A DNA stretch of 21,159 nt from Candidatus Hydrogenedentota bacterium. Lineage in GTDB: Bacteria; Hydrogenedentota; Hydrogenedentia; Hydrogenedentales; SLHB01. Both the position numbers and the translations under genes were made by a program. Below, piece after piece: positions 1 to 8,097 of the stretch. The stretch's first letter is position 1; each line of letters begins with the position of its first letter. The notes beneath the pieces were generated by a model. It was not told the origin of the DNA, ran no database searches, and saw nothing but the letters and a program-made list of their open reading frames with translations. Where the stretch lies: assembly GCA_007130675.1 (NCBI GenBank), contig SLSB01000223.1, positions 1-21,159 of the forward strand, read 5' to 3'.

Positions 1-932
1 AGATCGCCGAAGTCCAGACGGGGGCGCTCAAAGACTTGGGTATCCGCTGGTGGGCTCAAGAGGCGCAGATGGTTGGGGGGCACTATCCGATGCCGAACCA
101 GGTGCCCCTGCTGGGCGCCACACGAGGAACGAGCGGGACCCCGTTCGCGAATGAGGATGTGTACGGCTCAACGCTTCGAGGCGGCGCACCCTACATCCGT
201 GGGCGGGAGTTTGTTGATGCCCCGCCCTTCGATCGGCGGTTGAACGTGCCCGTGATGGTTCCCAGGGTCGGCCAGATGTTTTTCGGGTTGCTGAACGAAA
301 ATGTGGACATCGGGGCGCTGGTAGATGCACTGGTGGCCGATGAAAAGGCCGAGTTGTTGGCCAACCCGCATACCCTGACGGTCAACCACCGGCCTGCCAA
401 GATCGAAATGGTGGATCTGTTCCCCTACACCGAATTCGGCACGGAGGTGTCAGGCCGGGCACACTTCTCCGTCGAGTTTATGGAGTTGGGCATTCAGCTC
501 GAGGTAACCCCCCACGTACACCAGGATGACACCGGCGCCTATGTGCGCCTCGAACTCAAACCCGAGGTCTCGTTCCCGGTGGGCTCGGTCAACAACGTGC
601 CCGTGCGGTCGGTGCGCAGCGCCCAGTCCGAAGCTTTGGCGCGCAATGGCCAGACGGTGGTGGTGGGCGGCATCTATCGCAATGAGATGAAACATGTGCA
701 GCAGGGGGTTCCGGGGCTAAGCAGGATTCCCGGTTTGGGCAAGCTTTTCAGGAGAGTCGAGGAAGCGAAAGAACAAACAGAACTCATGGTTTTTGTGACC
801 CCAACCATTCACGAGACGCCGGAATCGGTCACATGGGATCGCATGATCAACCTTTCGAGCAGCGATTTATACGAAGCGGGGCTACTCCCTGTTGCTGCGC
901 CTCTCACCGGCGATACGGATACGGAGGAATAG
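1..932 (+). CDS. Secretin (GspD/PilQ superfamily), C-terminal part, 5' end outside window
   Basis: Outer-membrane secretin, the family whose multimers form the pore of type II secretion, type IV pilus and related machines. The reading frame is open from base 3, with no start needed inside the window. The first residues (IAEVQTGALKDLGIRWW) fit the secretin-domain opening 'xxEVxxxxLKxLGI', so the gene begins upstream. About 309 residues are visible. The 'LLANPHTLTVN' segment, the 'GQTVVVGGIYRNE' strand and the C-terminal signature 'VPGLSRIPGLGKLFRR' followed by 'TELMVFVTPTI' are secretin hallmarks. A short low-complexity tail follows. Its stop lies only 4 nt before the BY-kinase start, so the two are probably co-transcribed and translationally coupled. 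Which secretion or export machine it serves cannot be told without the N-terminal domains. The family call is secure. Confidence 0.93.
   Translation, partial: IAEVQTGALKDLGIRWWAQEAQMVGGHYPMPNQVPLLGATRGTSGTPFANEDVYGSTLRGGAPYIRGREFVDAPPFDRRLNVPVMVPRVGQMFFGLLNENVDIGALVDALVADEKAELLANPHTLTVNHRPAKIEMVDLFPYTEFGTEVSGRAHFSVEFMELGIQLEVTPHVHQDDTGAYVRLELKPEVSFPVGSVNNVPVRSVRSAQSEALARNGQTVVVGGIYRNEMKHVQQGVPGLSRIPGLGKLFRRVEEAKEQTELMVFVTPTIHETPESVTWDRMINLSSSDLYEAGLLPVAAPLTGDTDTEE
923..927 (+). promoter_or_regulatory. Shine-Dalgarno that sets the BY-kinase start
   Basis: GGAGG lies inside the last codons of the secretin gene, 9 nt before the ATG at 937. It supports 937 over the earlier in-frame TTG at 892, which would overlap the secretin and has no comparable site. 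It also suggests translational coupling. Confidence 0.75.
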
Positions 933-936
933 CCGT

Positions 937-3135
937 ATGTCCAGTGCCGCATCCGACATCGAGAAGAGCCTTAGCCGTCGCGACGACAACCAGTTTCGGT
1001 TCGTGCTGAAAGTGCTGAACCGCCGATGGTACATCGTGTGTCTCGGCGCAGCCCTCGGGGTGCTCGGATTTGGCTTGTTCGGCTGGCTTAGACATGAGCG
1101 CGTTGTGTTATATACCGCGGAAACCGAACTCCTGGTTCAGCCATCGATGTGGGAGACGCTCTCGCTTCAGCCGCGCACCCACGGCCGCCCGCAGGTGGTC
1201 ACACAAAGCCCCCGCACGATCGCGCCCGATATTGTGCGGGCGCTGGTGCAGCGCGATATTCCTGACGGGGAAACCTGGAGCCGGTTGACGACCGACGCCG
1301 AATATCAGGCCGCGGCGGATGACGTGGCCGGCTCGCTTACGATCGAGTTCAACAATCAAACAAATGCGTTGACCATCTCGTGCACCCGGCGCGATGAACG
1401 TGACGCCGCGAGCATTGCCGAGTTCGCGGCACGGGCGCTGGTGCACAATCACCGGCAGGCTCAGTTCGAAGCCGACCGTGAAAAACTGGCCTTTGTGCAG
1501 GCGCAGTTGGACCAGCTCCAAGAGGAACTCGAGGAGACCGAACGCACGGAATGGCGGTTTCGCGAAGCCATGGGGTTTCGCCAACATGACCGCATCATCG
1601 AGCGGATAAATGCGTGGAATGAGGAACTGGTCGAAGCCGAAACCACCAACGAACAGCTGCTGGCGCAGCTTGAGAATGTAAAACGCCAGCTCGAGAGAAA
1701 AGATGCGGAATTGCCCGGCGCTCTTGGCCAGGTATCCGATGCGGTGGTGAAAGAGCTGTTGCAGGAGCTCGACAGTCTCGTCAGCGAACAGTTAAGCATG
1801 AGTATTCAGTACACCGACGCCTATCCGCCACTTCAGGATTTGCGCGAGGACATCGCCGACAAGAAACTCGAGATTGTCTATGCACTGGAACAGCTCGAGC
1901 ACGGCGTTGACGGAGGCACCGCGGTTTGGAGGGAGCGTGAAGACCTGAATCGGAAGTACCGCCAATTGCAGCTCGATATTCTGTCGCTTGACATACGCGC
2001 GGCCACCATTCGCAGACTGTTGCGCGAACGGCGCGAAGACCTGCCCGAGCTGGCAGATCTCAATTTCGAGCATCAGCGTCTTGTGCGTGCGGTCGAGAAG
2101 CGGCGGAGCGAGTTTGATAAGCTGCTCGACATCGAGCTCGAGCTGCGGACCTCGATGGATCGCGGCAAAGGTGAACTCACGCGCCAGATGCCCGTGCGCG
2201 TGGAATCGTTCCATAGACAGAACATCAGCCTTGCCGCCACCATCGCCATCGGCGGTCTCGTCGGTCTGTTGGCAGGGCTTGGGGCCGCGGTCATGATGGA
2301 AATGAACGACACCTCGATCAAGGGCATCGAAGACGTGGCCGAATACCTCAACCTCGAGGTGATTGGCACGATTCCAGCCATGCGGTTTGCGCGGGACGGG
2401 CGCCGCCGCGGCCATTATGTGTCCGTCGATGACGACGACCATGTACACCCGTGTATCGTTACGCAGCACGATCCGAAGTCGCCGGTGTCGGAAGCGTACC
2501 GCGCCCTGCGCACACGGTTTCAACTGGCGACCATTCAGCAGAAACCACGCACCGTGCTTGTGACCAGCGCAGTGCCCGCCGAAGGCAAGACCGCCACCGC
2601 GGTAAATATGGCGGTGACCTTCGCCAATAGCGGTATGCGCGTGCTGCTTGTCGACACGGACCTGCGCCGTCCCAATGTGCATCATGTCTTGCACATGGAG
2701 CGCGACCCCGGCTTGGCTGAACTGTTGCGCGAAGACCTCGACCCGCATGCCATCGTGAAGCCCACACGCATCGAGAACCTGTGGGTGGCCTCGAGCGGCA
2801 CAATCCCGCCCAACCCCTCGGAACTCATTGGGTCGGACAAGATGCGGCAGCTTCTGTGCGATTTTGCCGAGGAATTTGATCTGGTGATTTGCGATACGCC
2901 GGCGATTCTTGTCGTGACCGATCCCGTGTTGCTGGCATCAAATGTAGATTCCGTGGTGCTGGTTGTCTCGGTGAACTATGCGCGGCGCGAGAGCATTGCC
3001 CACGCCAAGAAGCTGCTTGAAGCGGCCCATGCGGATATCGCGGGGGTGGTGCTCAACGGGCTGACGGAGAGCCGCAGCCATCACTACTACTCGCACTACT
3101 ATGAAGAGCCGGGCGAGGACCGGCCGCGGACATAG
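937..3135 (+). CDS. Wzz/Wzc-type polysaccharide co-polymerase with BY-kinase domain
   Basis: Inner-membrane polysaccharide chain-length regulator fused to a bacterial tyrosine (BY) kinase, which controls exopolysaccharide polymerisation and export. The protein has 732 residues: a cytosolic N-terminus, TM1 around 31-51, a long extracytoplasmic region rich in Glu/Gln/Leu coiled coil (about 180-420), TM2 around 431-453, then a CpsD/CapB-like kinase. Kinase motifs are visible: Walker A with 'AEGKT' (K551), Walker A' 'VDTDLRRP' (573-579), and Walker B ending at D653 ('LVICDTP'). The tail carries a four-tyrosine cluster (Y717, Y718, Y721, Y722), the usual autophosphorylation site in this family. 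It is a full single-chain version, like proteobacterial Wzc and unlike the split Firmicute type. It follows the secretin by 4 nt, and a Wzy-like protein lies 66 nt downstream. The start was chosen from the GGAGG at 923. Confidence 0.94.
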   Translation: MSSAASDIEKSLSRRDDNQFRFVLKVLNRRWYIVCLGAALGVLGFGLFGWLRHERVVLYTAETELLVQPSMWETLSLQPRTHGRPQVVTQSPRTIAPDIVRALVQRDIPDGETWSRLTTDAEYQAAADDVAGSLTIEFNNQTNALTISCTRRDERDAASIAEFAARALVHNHRQAQFEADREKLAFVQAQLDQLQEELEETERTEWRFREAMGFRQHDRIIERINAWNEELVEAETTNEQLLAQLENVKRQLERKDAELPGALGQVSDAVVKELLQELDSLVSEQLSMSIQYTDAYPPLQDLREDIADKKLEIVYALEQLEHGVDGGTAVWREREDLNRKYRQLQLDILSLDIRAATIRRLLRERREDLPELADLNFEHQRLVRAVEKRRSEFDKLLDIELELRTSMDRGKGELTRQMPVRVESFHRQNISLAATIAIGGLVGLLAGLGAAVMMEMNDTSIKGIEDVAEYLNLEVIGTIPAMRFARDGRRRGHYVSVDDDDHVHPCIVTQHDPKSPVSEAYRALRTRFQLATIQQKPRTVLVTSAVPAEGKTATAVNMAVTFANSGMRVLLVDTDLRRPNVHHVLHMERDPGLAELLREDLDPHAIVKPTRIENLWVASSGTIPPNPSELIGSDKMRQLLCDFAEEFDLVICDTPAILVVTDPVLLASNVDSVVLVVSVNYARRESIAHAKKLLEAAHADIAGVVLNGLTESRSHHYYSHYYEEPGEDRPRT

Positions 3136-3189
3136 GGTCCGCTGCAAGTGCGCGGCGGGAACGGTTGTCTGCGCTGACCAAGCATATTC

Positions 3190-3195
3190 GAGGGA
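3190..3195 (+). promoter_or_regulatory. Candidate Shine-Dalgarno of the O-antigen ligase-like gene
   Basis: GAGGGA lies 6 nt before a TTG at 3202 and directly against a TTG at 3196. The spacing favours 3202. The ATGs at 3247 and 3262 have no clear site upstream. Confidence 0.45.
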
Positions 3196-3201
3196 TTGCT
3201 C

Positions 3202-4683
3202 TTGACGCTTTCTGGCTACTCTGATTATCAAATCGGCCGCGGCGAAATGGCTGAAAGCCGCATGGAACTGCCCGTCTTCATTCTTTTTCTGCTGTTCACC
3301 AGCCTCGTTGTATTGGCCTTTTACCTGATTACGTACAACGTGGCCTACACCATTGCGTTGGGTGTGGGTCTTTTTGCTTTCTGTTGCACCCTCGTGAAAG
3401 TCGAAGTGGGCGTTGCCATGCTGGTTGTGGCGATGGTGTTGTCCCCCGAGATTGATGCGGGCCCGGTCGGCATAACCCGCCAGGCGCTAATCCTGCGTTA
3501 TGACGACGTGCTGATTGGGTTGGTGTTTCTAGGGGTGTTGTTCCGTCAGGCATGGGAGGGCAAACCCATCGTGTGGCGGCCCAGCCCGATCAACATTCCC
3601 ATCGTTCTTTATTACGGCGTTGCCATTTTCTCCACCCTGAAAGCATTGCGGCTTTCGCTGCCGTACTGGGACCGGCCGGTTGCTTTTCTTGTGCTGGTAA
3701 AGATGGCCCAGTTCTATATGGTGTTTTTTCTGGTGGGCAATGCCATCAAAGACCTTCGACAGGCGCGCTGGCAATTGCTGGTGTTCTTTGCAGCATCGCT
3801 GTGCGTCTCCTTTTATGCGATAGCGAACGTGGGCACGGGCATGCGTGTCAGCGCACCGTTCGAAACGGGTGGCAGCGAACCCAATACGCTCGGGGGCTAT
3901 CTGGTGCTCTGTATGATGCTGTCGGGCGCTCTTTTCACCCAGGCGCCCACCGGCAAGCTGAAGATGCTCTTTCTGGCGCTGTTTGCACTCGCCTTCTGGC
4001 CCTTCTTACACACGCTCTCGCGCGCATCCTATCTGGCCATGGTTGCAGGTCTTATCGCCCTTGCCCTTAAGAGCCGCTGGTACAGCGTCATCATTGTTAC
4101 GGCTTTGATTCTTGTGTTTTCGTCTCTTTTTATGCCCGAGGAGGTCCAGGATCGTGTGAACTACACGTTTCAGCGCGGCTCCGGGCAAGATATCACCATT
4201 CGAGGGCGCGAAACGGGGCTTCAGGTTGACTCTTCCACCTATGAACGCATTTATGTCTGGGAAAAGGTTCGTTTCAATCTCCGGGTGTGGCCCTGGTTCG
4301 GTGGGGGAGTGGCATGGGGCAACGTGCTTGATAGCCAGTACGCCAGGGTTGCCATCGAAACGGGTTTAATCGGTCTGGCGGCGTTCCTGTTTCTCCAGTG
4401 GCGCGTGTTGCGGACCACGTCACAGGCCCATCGTTGGTCAAAAGATTGGGTGGGCCGTGCCTTGGGGCTCGCGGGCTATGTTGGCACGATCGCGCTGATC
4501 GTTCACAGCTTGGGCACCATCTCGTTTCTCATTGTGCGCATCATGGAACCCTACTGGTTCTTGATCGCGCTTGCCGTGGTGGCGCGTTCCGAGGCCATCG
4601 AAGACTATCTCCGCGAGCGGGAAAAGATCCGCGAGCCCGCGGCGGAGCCGCACGGCAAGACCGAAGCCCAAGGTGCGGCTTGA
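3202..4683 (+). CDS. O-antigen ligase/Wzy-like polytopic membrane protein
   Basis: Predicted inner-membrane O-antigen ligase or polysaccharide polymerase-like protein (Wzy_C/RfaL superfamily), about 493 residues from the TTG at 3202. It has roughly a dozen hydrophobic segments, starting with one at about 20-45. A large extracytoplasmic loop lies in the second half ('VNYTFQRGSGQDITIRGRE' region). A 'PWFGGGVAWG' stretch and the following 'ARVAIETGLIGLAAFLF' match the typical family end 'PlxGxGxg...E.GligL'. The tail after the last TM is charged and cytosolic. The position directly behind a Wzz/BY-kinase supports a role in polymerising or ligating the same glycan. The start is uncertain: TTG 3196, TTG 3202, ATG 3247 and ATG 3262 are all in frame, and 3202 has the best Shine-Dalgarno spacing. 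Polymerase and ligase cannot be told apart by sequence alone. Confidence 0.85.
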   Translation: MTLSGYSDYQIGRGEMAESRMELPVFILFLLFTSLVVLAFYLITYNVAYTIALGVGLFAFCCTLVKVEVGVAMLVVAMVLSPEIDAGPVGITRQALILRYDDVLIGLVFLGVLFRQAWEGKPIVWRPSPINIPIVLYYGVAIFSTLKALRLSLPYWDRPVAFLVLVKMAQFYMVFFLVGNAIKDLRQARWQLLVFFAASLCVSFYAIANVGTGMRVSAPFETGGSEPNTLGGYLVLCMMLSGALFTQAPTGKLKMLFLALFALAFWPFLHTLSRASYLAMVAGLIALALKSRWYSVIIVTALILVFSSLFMPEEVQDRVNYTFQRGSGQDITIRGRETGLQVDSSTYERIYVWEKVRFNLRVWPWFGGGVAWGNVLDSQYARVAIETGLIGLAAFLFLQWRVLRTTSQAHRWSKDWVGRALGLAGYVGTIALIVHSLGTISFLIVRIMEPYWFLIALAVVARSEAIEDYLREREKIREPAAEPHGKTEAQGAA

Positions 4684-4737
4684 CAGCGGGTTCCTCGCCC
4701 CGACGGCCCGCACATTTCCCGCGGCGTCAGGTGGTTC

Positions 4738-4746
4738 TGGTATAAT
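4738..4746 (+). promoter_or_regulatory. Extended -10 promoter upstream of the ceramidase-like gene
   Basis: A perfect TATAAT at 4741-4746 is preceded by TGG, giving a TGn extended -10. No good -35 hexamer sits 16-18 bp upstream, as expected for extended -10 promoters. It lies 54 bp before the ATG at 4801. Confidence 0.6.
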
Positions 4747-4800
4747 CGAGCCCCGAAGCTCTCTGCACAAGGAAACGGGTTACAGACCGGAGGACAACCG

Positions 4801-6546
4801 ATGAAAGACTGCGCCAAGAAAGCTTGTTCGTTGCTGTGCGTGCTCGTGGTGGCGGGTATGGTCCTGGGCATTGTGACGGCCGCTGAAGCAAGTGCCCTGC
4901 GGGCAGGCGTTTCCAAGGTCGACATCACGCCCGAGCCTCCCATCCAGCTCTCCGGGTATGCTAACCGGACGGAAGAGGCTGGTGAAGTCAGGCAACCGCT
5001 GTATGCCAAAGCGCTCGCCATCGAAAGCGAAAATGCACCTCTGGCGATATTGCTCGTCGTCGATCTGATTTCCGTTCCCGAGTGGCTCACCAATGACGTG
5101 GCCGAGCGGCTCGAAGCAGAAGCAGGCATCGCACGGGCGCAGGTCGCACTCGCCGCGACGCATACACACACCGGCCCGGCGTTGAGCCGAAGCATACCCG
5201 GGCTGTTCAGTCACGAGATGGATGATGGAACACTCGAGCGCACCGATGCGTATTCGAATGGGTTGGCGGACAAACTGGTCGAGGCGGCGCACGCGGCTAT
5301 TGAAGACCTTGCTGATGCCGAGCTGGCATGGGGCCAGGGAAGCGTGGATTTCGCCGTCAATCGCCGTATTCTGCGGGACGGGCGCTGCGTCGGCATGGGC
5401 CCGGTGCTCGAAGGCCCCGCCGATCACGACATGCCTGTACTGGCCGTGCGTGATTCCGATGGCGCATTGCGCGCGGTCTTGATCAACTACGCTTCCCATT
5501 GCACCACCTTGACGGGCCACCATAACTTCGTGCATGGCGACTGGGCCGGCGAGGCGGCTGCACGCATCGAGGCGGCCAACGAAGGTGCGGTCGCCATGAT
5601 CGCGATTGGCTGCGGCGCCGACGCCAATCCCGAGCCGCGGGGCGAATTCGAGCATGTCGCCCAGCACGCTCAGGCCATCGCGCAAGAAACGGCCAAGGTG
5701 CTCGAGGGCATCATGACGCCTTTGAGCCGTGGGCCGGAGGGCTTGGTGCGCGCGGTGGCTCTACCCTTTGCCGACGGCGAATCTGAGTTGACCTACCCGA
5801 TCCAGACGTGGGCCTTCGGCGATGAACTTGCCATGGTCTTCCTTCCGGGCGAGGTAACCTCGCCGTACGCGCTGCGTTTGAAGCGGGAACTGGATCGCCG
5901 CCGCCTGTGGGTCAACGCATTCGCCAACGACGACCCCTGTTACATCACTTCGGCGCAGGAGATCCGCGAGGGCGGCTACGAAGTCGAGCGCTCGATGGAT
6001 TTTTATGGGCAACCCGGGCCGTTCTCTCCCGAAATTGAAGACATCGTGATTCACGCGATTCATGACATGCTGACCCCGCGCTTTGCGAAACCCGAGCGGG
6101 CGCGTGCGCAATTGCGCGAAGGCAACGAACCCCGACGCATTACTGGGGACGACGGCGGCTATTTGCGGTTGACGGCGGACGCGGGCCAGCCGTATGGGCC
6201 AGGCATTGCATACAAGCAGGAACCTGGGTGGGAATCGTTCGGAGGCTGGACCGCCGATGACCATGTCGAATGGCAGGTCGAGGTACCCGAGGCTGGCGCC
6301 TACGAAGTGTGGATGGAATGGTCCGCGCCACCGCATAGCGCCGGGCATCCCTACGTCTTTCTTGCGGGTGACCGTGCGTTGCGCGGGTTCACCGAGAGCA
6401 CGGGCCGCTGGGAGGATTTCCGGCGCGCAAAGATAGGCCAGGTCCACATTCCGGCGGGATCGCTTACCATGGCGTTGAAACCTGCGGCCGATGTAGGCGA
6501 ATCGCTGCTCGAGCTCCGCGAGATTCGGCTAATCCCAGCGCAATAG
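4801..6546 (+). CDS. Secreted neutral/alkaline ceramidase-family hydrolase with C-terminal beta domain
   Basis: Exported zinc-hydrolase-like protein of the neutral/alkaline non-lysosomal ceramidase N-terminal domain family, 581 residues. A Sec signal peptide spans about 1-31 (KK, a hydrophobic core, then 'AAEASA'). The ceramidase-type domain (about 32-440) starts with 'RAGVSKVDITPEPPIQLSGY'. It carries 'AATHTHTGP' (H121, H123) and 'NYASHCTTLTGHHNFVHGDWAG' segments (H233), consistent with the metal site. The C-terminal 130 residues ('GGWTADDHVEWQVEVPEAGAYEVWMEWSAP' region) look like a CBM6/CBM35-type or related carbohydrate-binding jelly roll. In bacteria this family often carries no proven ceramidase activity, so the substrate is open. 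The ATG has a GGAGG about 7 nt upstream. Its neighbours are other exported enzymes. Confidence 0.88.
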   Translation: MKDCAKKACSLLCVLVVAGMVLGIVTAAEASALRAGVSKVDITPEPPIQLSGYANRTEEAGEVRQPLYAKALAIESENAPLAILLVVDLISVPEWLTNDVAERLEAEAGIARAQVALAATHTHTGPALSRSIPGLFSHEMDDGTLERTDAYSNGLADKLVEAAHAAIEDLADAELAWGQGSVDFAVNRRILRDGRCVGMGPVLEGPADHDMPVLAVRDSDGALRAVLINYASHCTTLTGHHNFVHGDWAGEAAARIEAANEGAVAMIAIGCGADANPEPRGEFEHVAQHAQAIAQETAKVLEGIMTPLSRGPEGLVRAVALPFADGESELTYPIQTWAFGDELAMVFLPGEVTSPYALRLKRELDRRRLWVNAFANDDPCYITSAQEIREGGYEVERSMDFYGQPGPFSPEIEDIVIHAIHDMLTPRFAKPERARAQLREGNEPRRITGDDGGYLRLTADAGQPYGPGIAYKQEPGWESFGGWTADDHVEWQVEVPEAGAYEVWMEWSAPPHSAGHPYVFLAGDRALRGFTESTGRWEDFRRAKIGQVHIPAGSLTMALKPAADVGESLLELREIRLIPAQ

Positions 6547-6575
6547 GGGCAGGTAAGACGCGGCAATACGGTGTG

Positions 6576-6605
6576 TTGACACCGGTAAGGCCGCGGGGTC
6601 ATGAT
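6576..6605 (+). promoter_or_regulatory. Possible sigma70 promoter upstream of the DegT-like gene
   Basis: A perfect TTGACA at 6576-6581 is followed after 18 bp by CATGAT (6600-6605, 4 of 6 to consensus). The -35 is good but the -10 is weak. It would give a 5' leader of about 130 nt to the ATG at 6743. Confidence 0.4.
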
Positions 6606-6742
6606 GGGCACAGAGATTGCTGCGCATTCGAGGCCAACGCACAGTAAGGGAGGCGGGGCCAAAGAATGAATGGACGAGCCCTCATCAAACAGGCGGGCGC
6701 GGGCAAATGCTGCAACGAAACAAGACTACGGAGGTAAGACCG

Positions 6743-8095
6743 ATGCGTGAACGAAAGATCAACCGCCGCAACTTTCTGGGAACCGCCAGTGCCGCGGGAA
6801 CCGCCTCGCTGCTCGCGGGTTCGGGCCGGGCTTTTGGGGGAGCTGTACCGGAAGGCGAAAAGCTGGCAATCGATGGGGGGGCGCCGGTGCGCGAGACGCC
6901 GCTTGGGTCCGGGATGTACGGTCCCCAATTCTACGACGAAGTCGAGCAGCGCGAACTGCTCGACGTACTGGCCTCGAAGAGACCCTTCCGGCACAGTGCC
7001 GGGGACTCGAAGGTGCTCTTGTTCGAGAAAGAGTATGCGGAGCACCTCGGCGCGAACCACGCGCTCGGCCTGACCTCGGGCACCACGGCCTTGATGACCG
7101 CCATGGCGGCGCTCGAGGTTGGCCCCGGAGACGAGGTCATCTTGCCCGCCTGGACCTGGTACTCGGATTACGACGCGGTGATCCACGCCGGAGCGTTGCC
7201 CGTATTCACCGAGATTGACGAGTCGTTCAACATGGACCCCGAGGACATCGAGCACCGCATTACGCCTCGCACGAAAGTCATCGCGCCGTCGCATCTCCAG
7301 GGGTGCCCCGCCGATATAGAACCGATCATCGAGATTGCGCGGAAACACAACCTGCGCGTTCTCGAAGATTGCGCGCAATGTGTTGGCGGACGCTATCAGG
7401 ACCAATACTTAAGCACCCTTGGCGACATCGGCATCTTCAGTTTCCAGGAGAGCAAGACGATCACCGCCGGCGAAGGCGGGGCGCTCGTGACGAACGATCC
7501 CGAGGTGTTCGAGCGGGCTGTCCGTTTTCACGATGTGGGTATCCTGCGCGTCCACAGCGTGGCCCTCGAGGGCGGGACGCTCGAAACGTTTCCCTCCACC
7601 AATTTCCGTATGAGCGAGTTCACCGGGGCCGTTCTCCGTGGGCAGCTCCAGAAGCTCGAGGCCATTGTCGGGGCCAATCGCGCCCATGCCCGCGCGGTTC
7701 GCGAGGGCATTGCCGATCTTCCGGGAATTCGCCTGCGCAAGCAGTCTGACCCCGATGGCGACGTGGGCGAGATGGTGTTCCTGATCCTGGACACGCGCGA
7801 GCAGGCGCGGCAATTCATGCGCGCGCTGAACGCCGAAGGGATTTCGGCCCGGCCGCCGGGCGGCTCGGCGGTTCTGCCGGCCGTCCCGCATATCGAGAAC
7901 AAGGTGACGCTCCATCCCGATTGGCCGTCGTTTAACAGTCCGCAGGGCCGAGCGATCCAGTATGGCCGTGAAAGCTGCCCGCGCACGATCGATATCCTGC
8001 AGCGGGCCGTCGGTGTGCGCATGAACCCAAGCTATACCGAGCAGGATGTGCAGGACATCATCAGGGCCATCCGCAAGGTATATGTGACGATCTGA
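6743..8095 (+). CDS. DegT/DnrJ/EryC1/StrS-family PLP aminotransferase with Tat signal
   Basis: Fold-type I PLP enzyme of the DegT/DnrJ/EryC1/StrS family, whose cytosolic members transaminate keto-sugar nucleotides. The protein has 450 residues. The core includes 'LTSGTTALMTAMAAL', 'GDEVILPAWTW' and 'VLEDCAQ'. The PLP lysine motif 'FSFQESKTITAGEGGALVTND' places the Schiff-base lysine at about K238. The C-terminal small domain is complete. Unusually, it starts with a twin-arginine signal ('NRRNFLGTASAAG' followed by an Ala/Gly-rich core), predicting export of the folded holoenzyme. The ATG at 6743 has GGAGG 8 nt upstream; the open frame further upstream (to 6617) lacks a start with a site. No sugar-nucleotide genes are adjacent. 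The GH5-like gene starts 2 nt after its stop, so they share an operon. Confidence 0.92.
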   Translation: MRERKINRRNFLGTASAAGTASLLAGSGRAFGGAVPEGEKLAIDGGAPVRETPLGSGMYGPQFYDEVEQRELLDVLASKRPFRHSAGDSKVLLFEKEYAEHLGANHALGLTSGTTALMTAMAALEVGPGDEVILPAWTWYSDYDAVIHAGALPVFTEIDESFNMDPEDIEHRITPRTKVIAPSHLQGCPADIEPIIEIARKHNLRVLEDCAQCVGGRYQDQYLSTLGDIGIFSFQESKTITAGEGGALVTNDPEVFERAVRFHDVGILRVHSVALEGGTLETFPSTNFRMSEFTGAVLRGQLQKLEAIVGANRAHARAVREGIADLPGIRLRKQSDPDGDVGEMVFLILDTREQARQFMRALNAEGISARPPGGSAVLPAVPHIENKVTLHPDWPSFNSPQGRAIQYGRESCPRTIDILQRAVGVRMNPSYTEQDVQDIIRAIRKVYVTI

Positions 8096-8097
8096 GG

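Noticed and set aside
1792..2748. Minus-strand 318-aa open frame
   Set aside because: Antisense to the BY-kinase gene; no motif and no Shine-Dalgarno.
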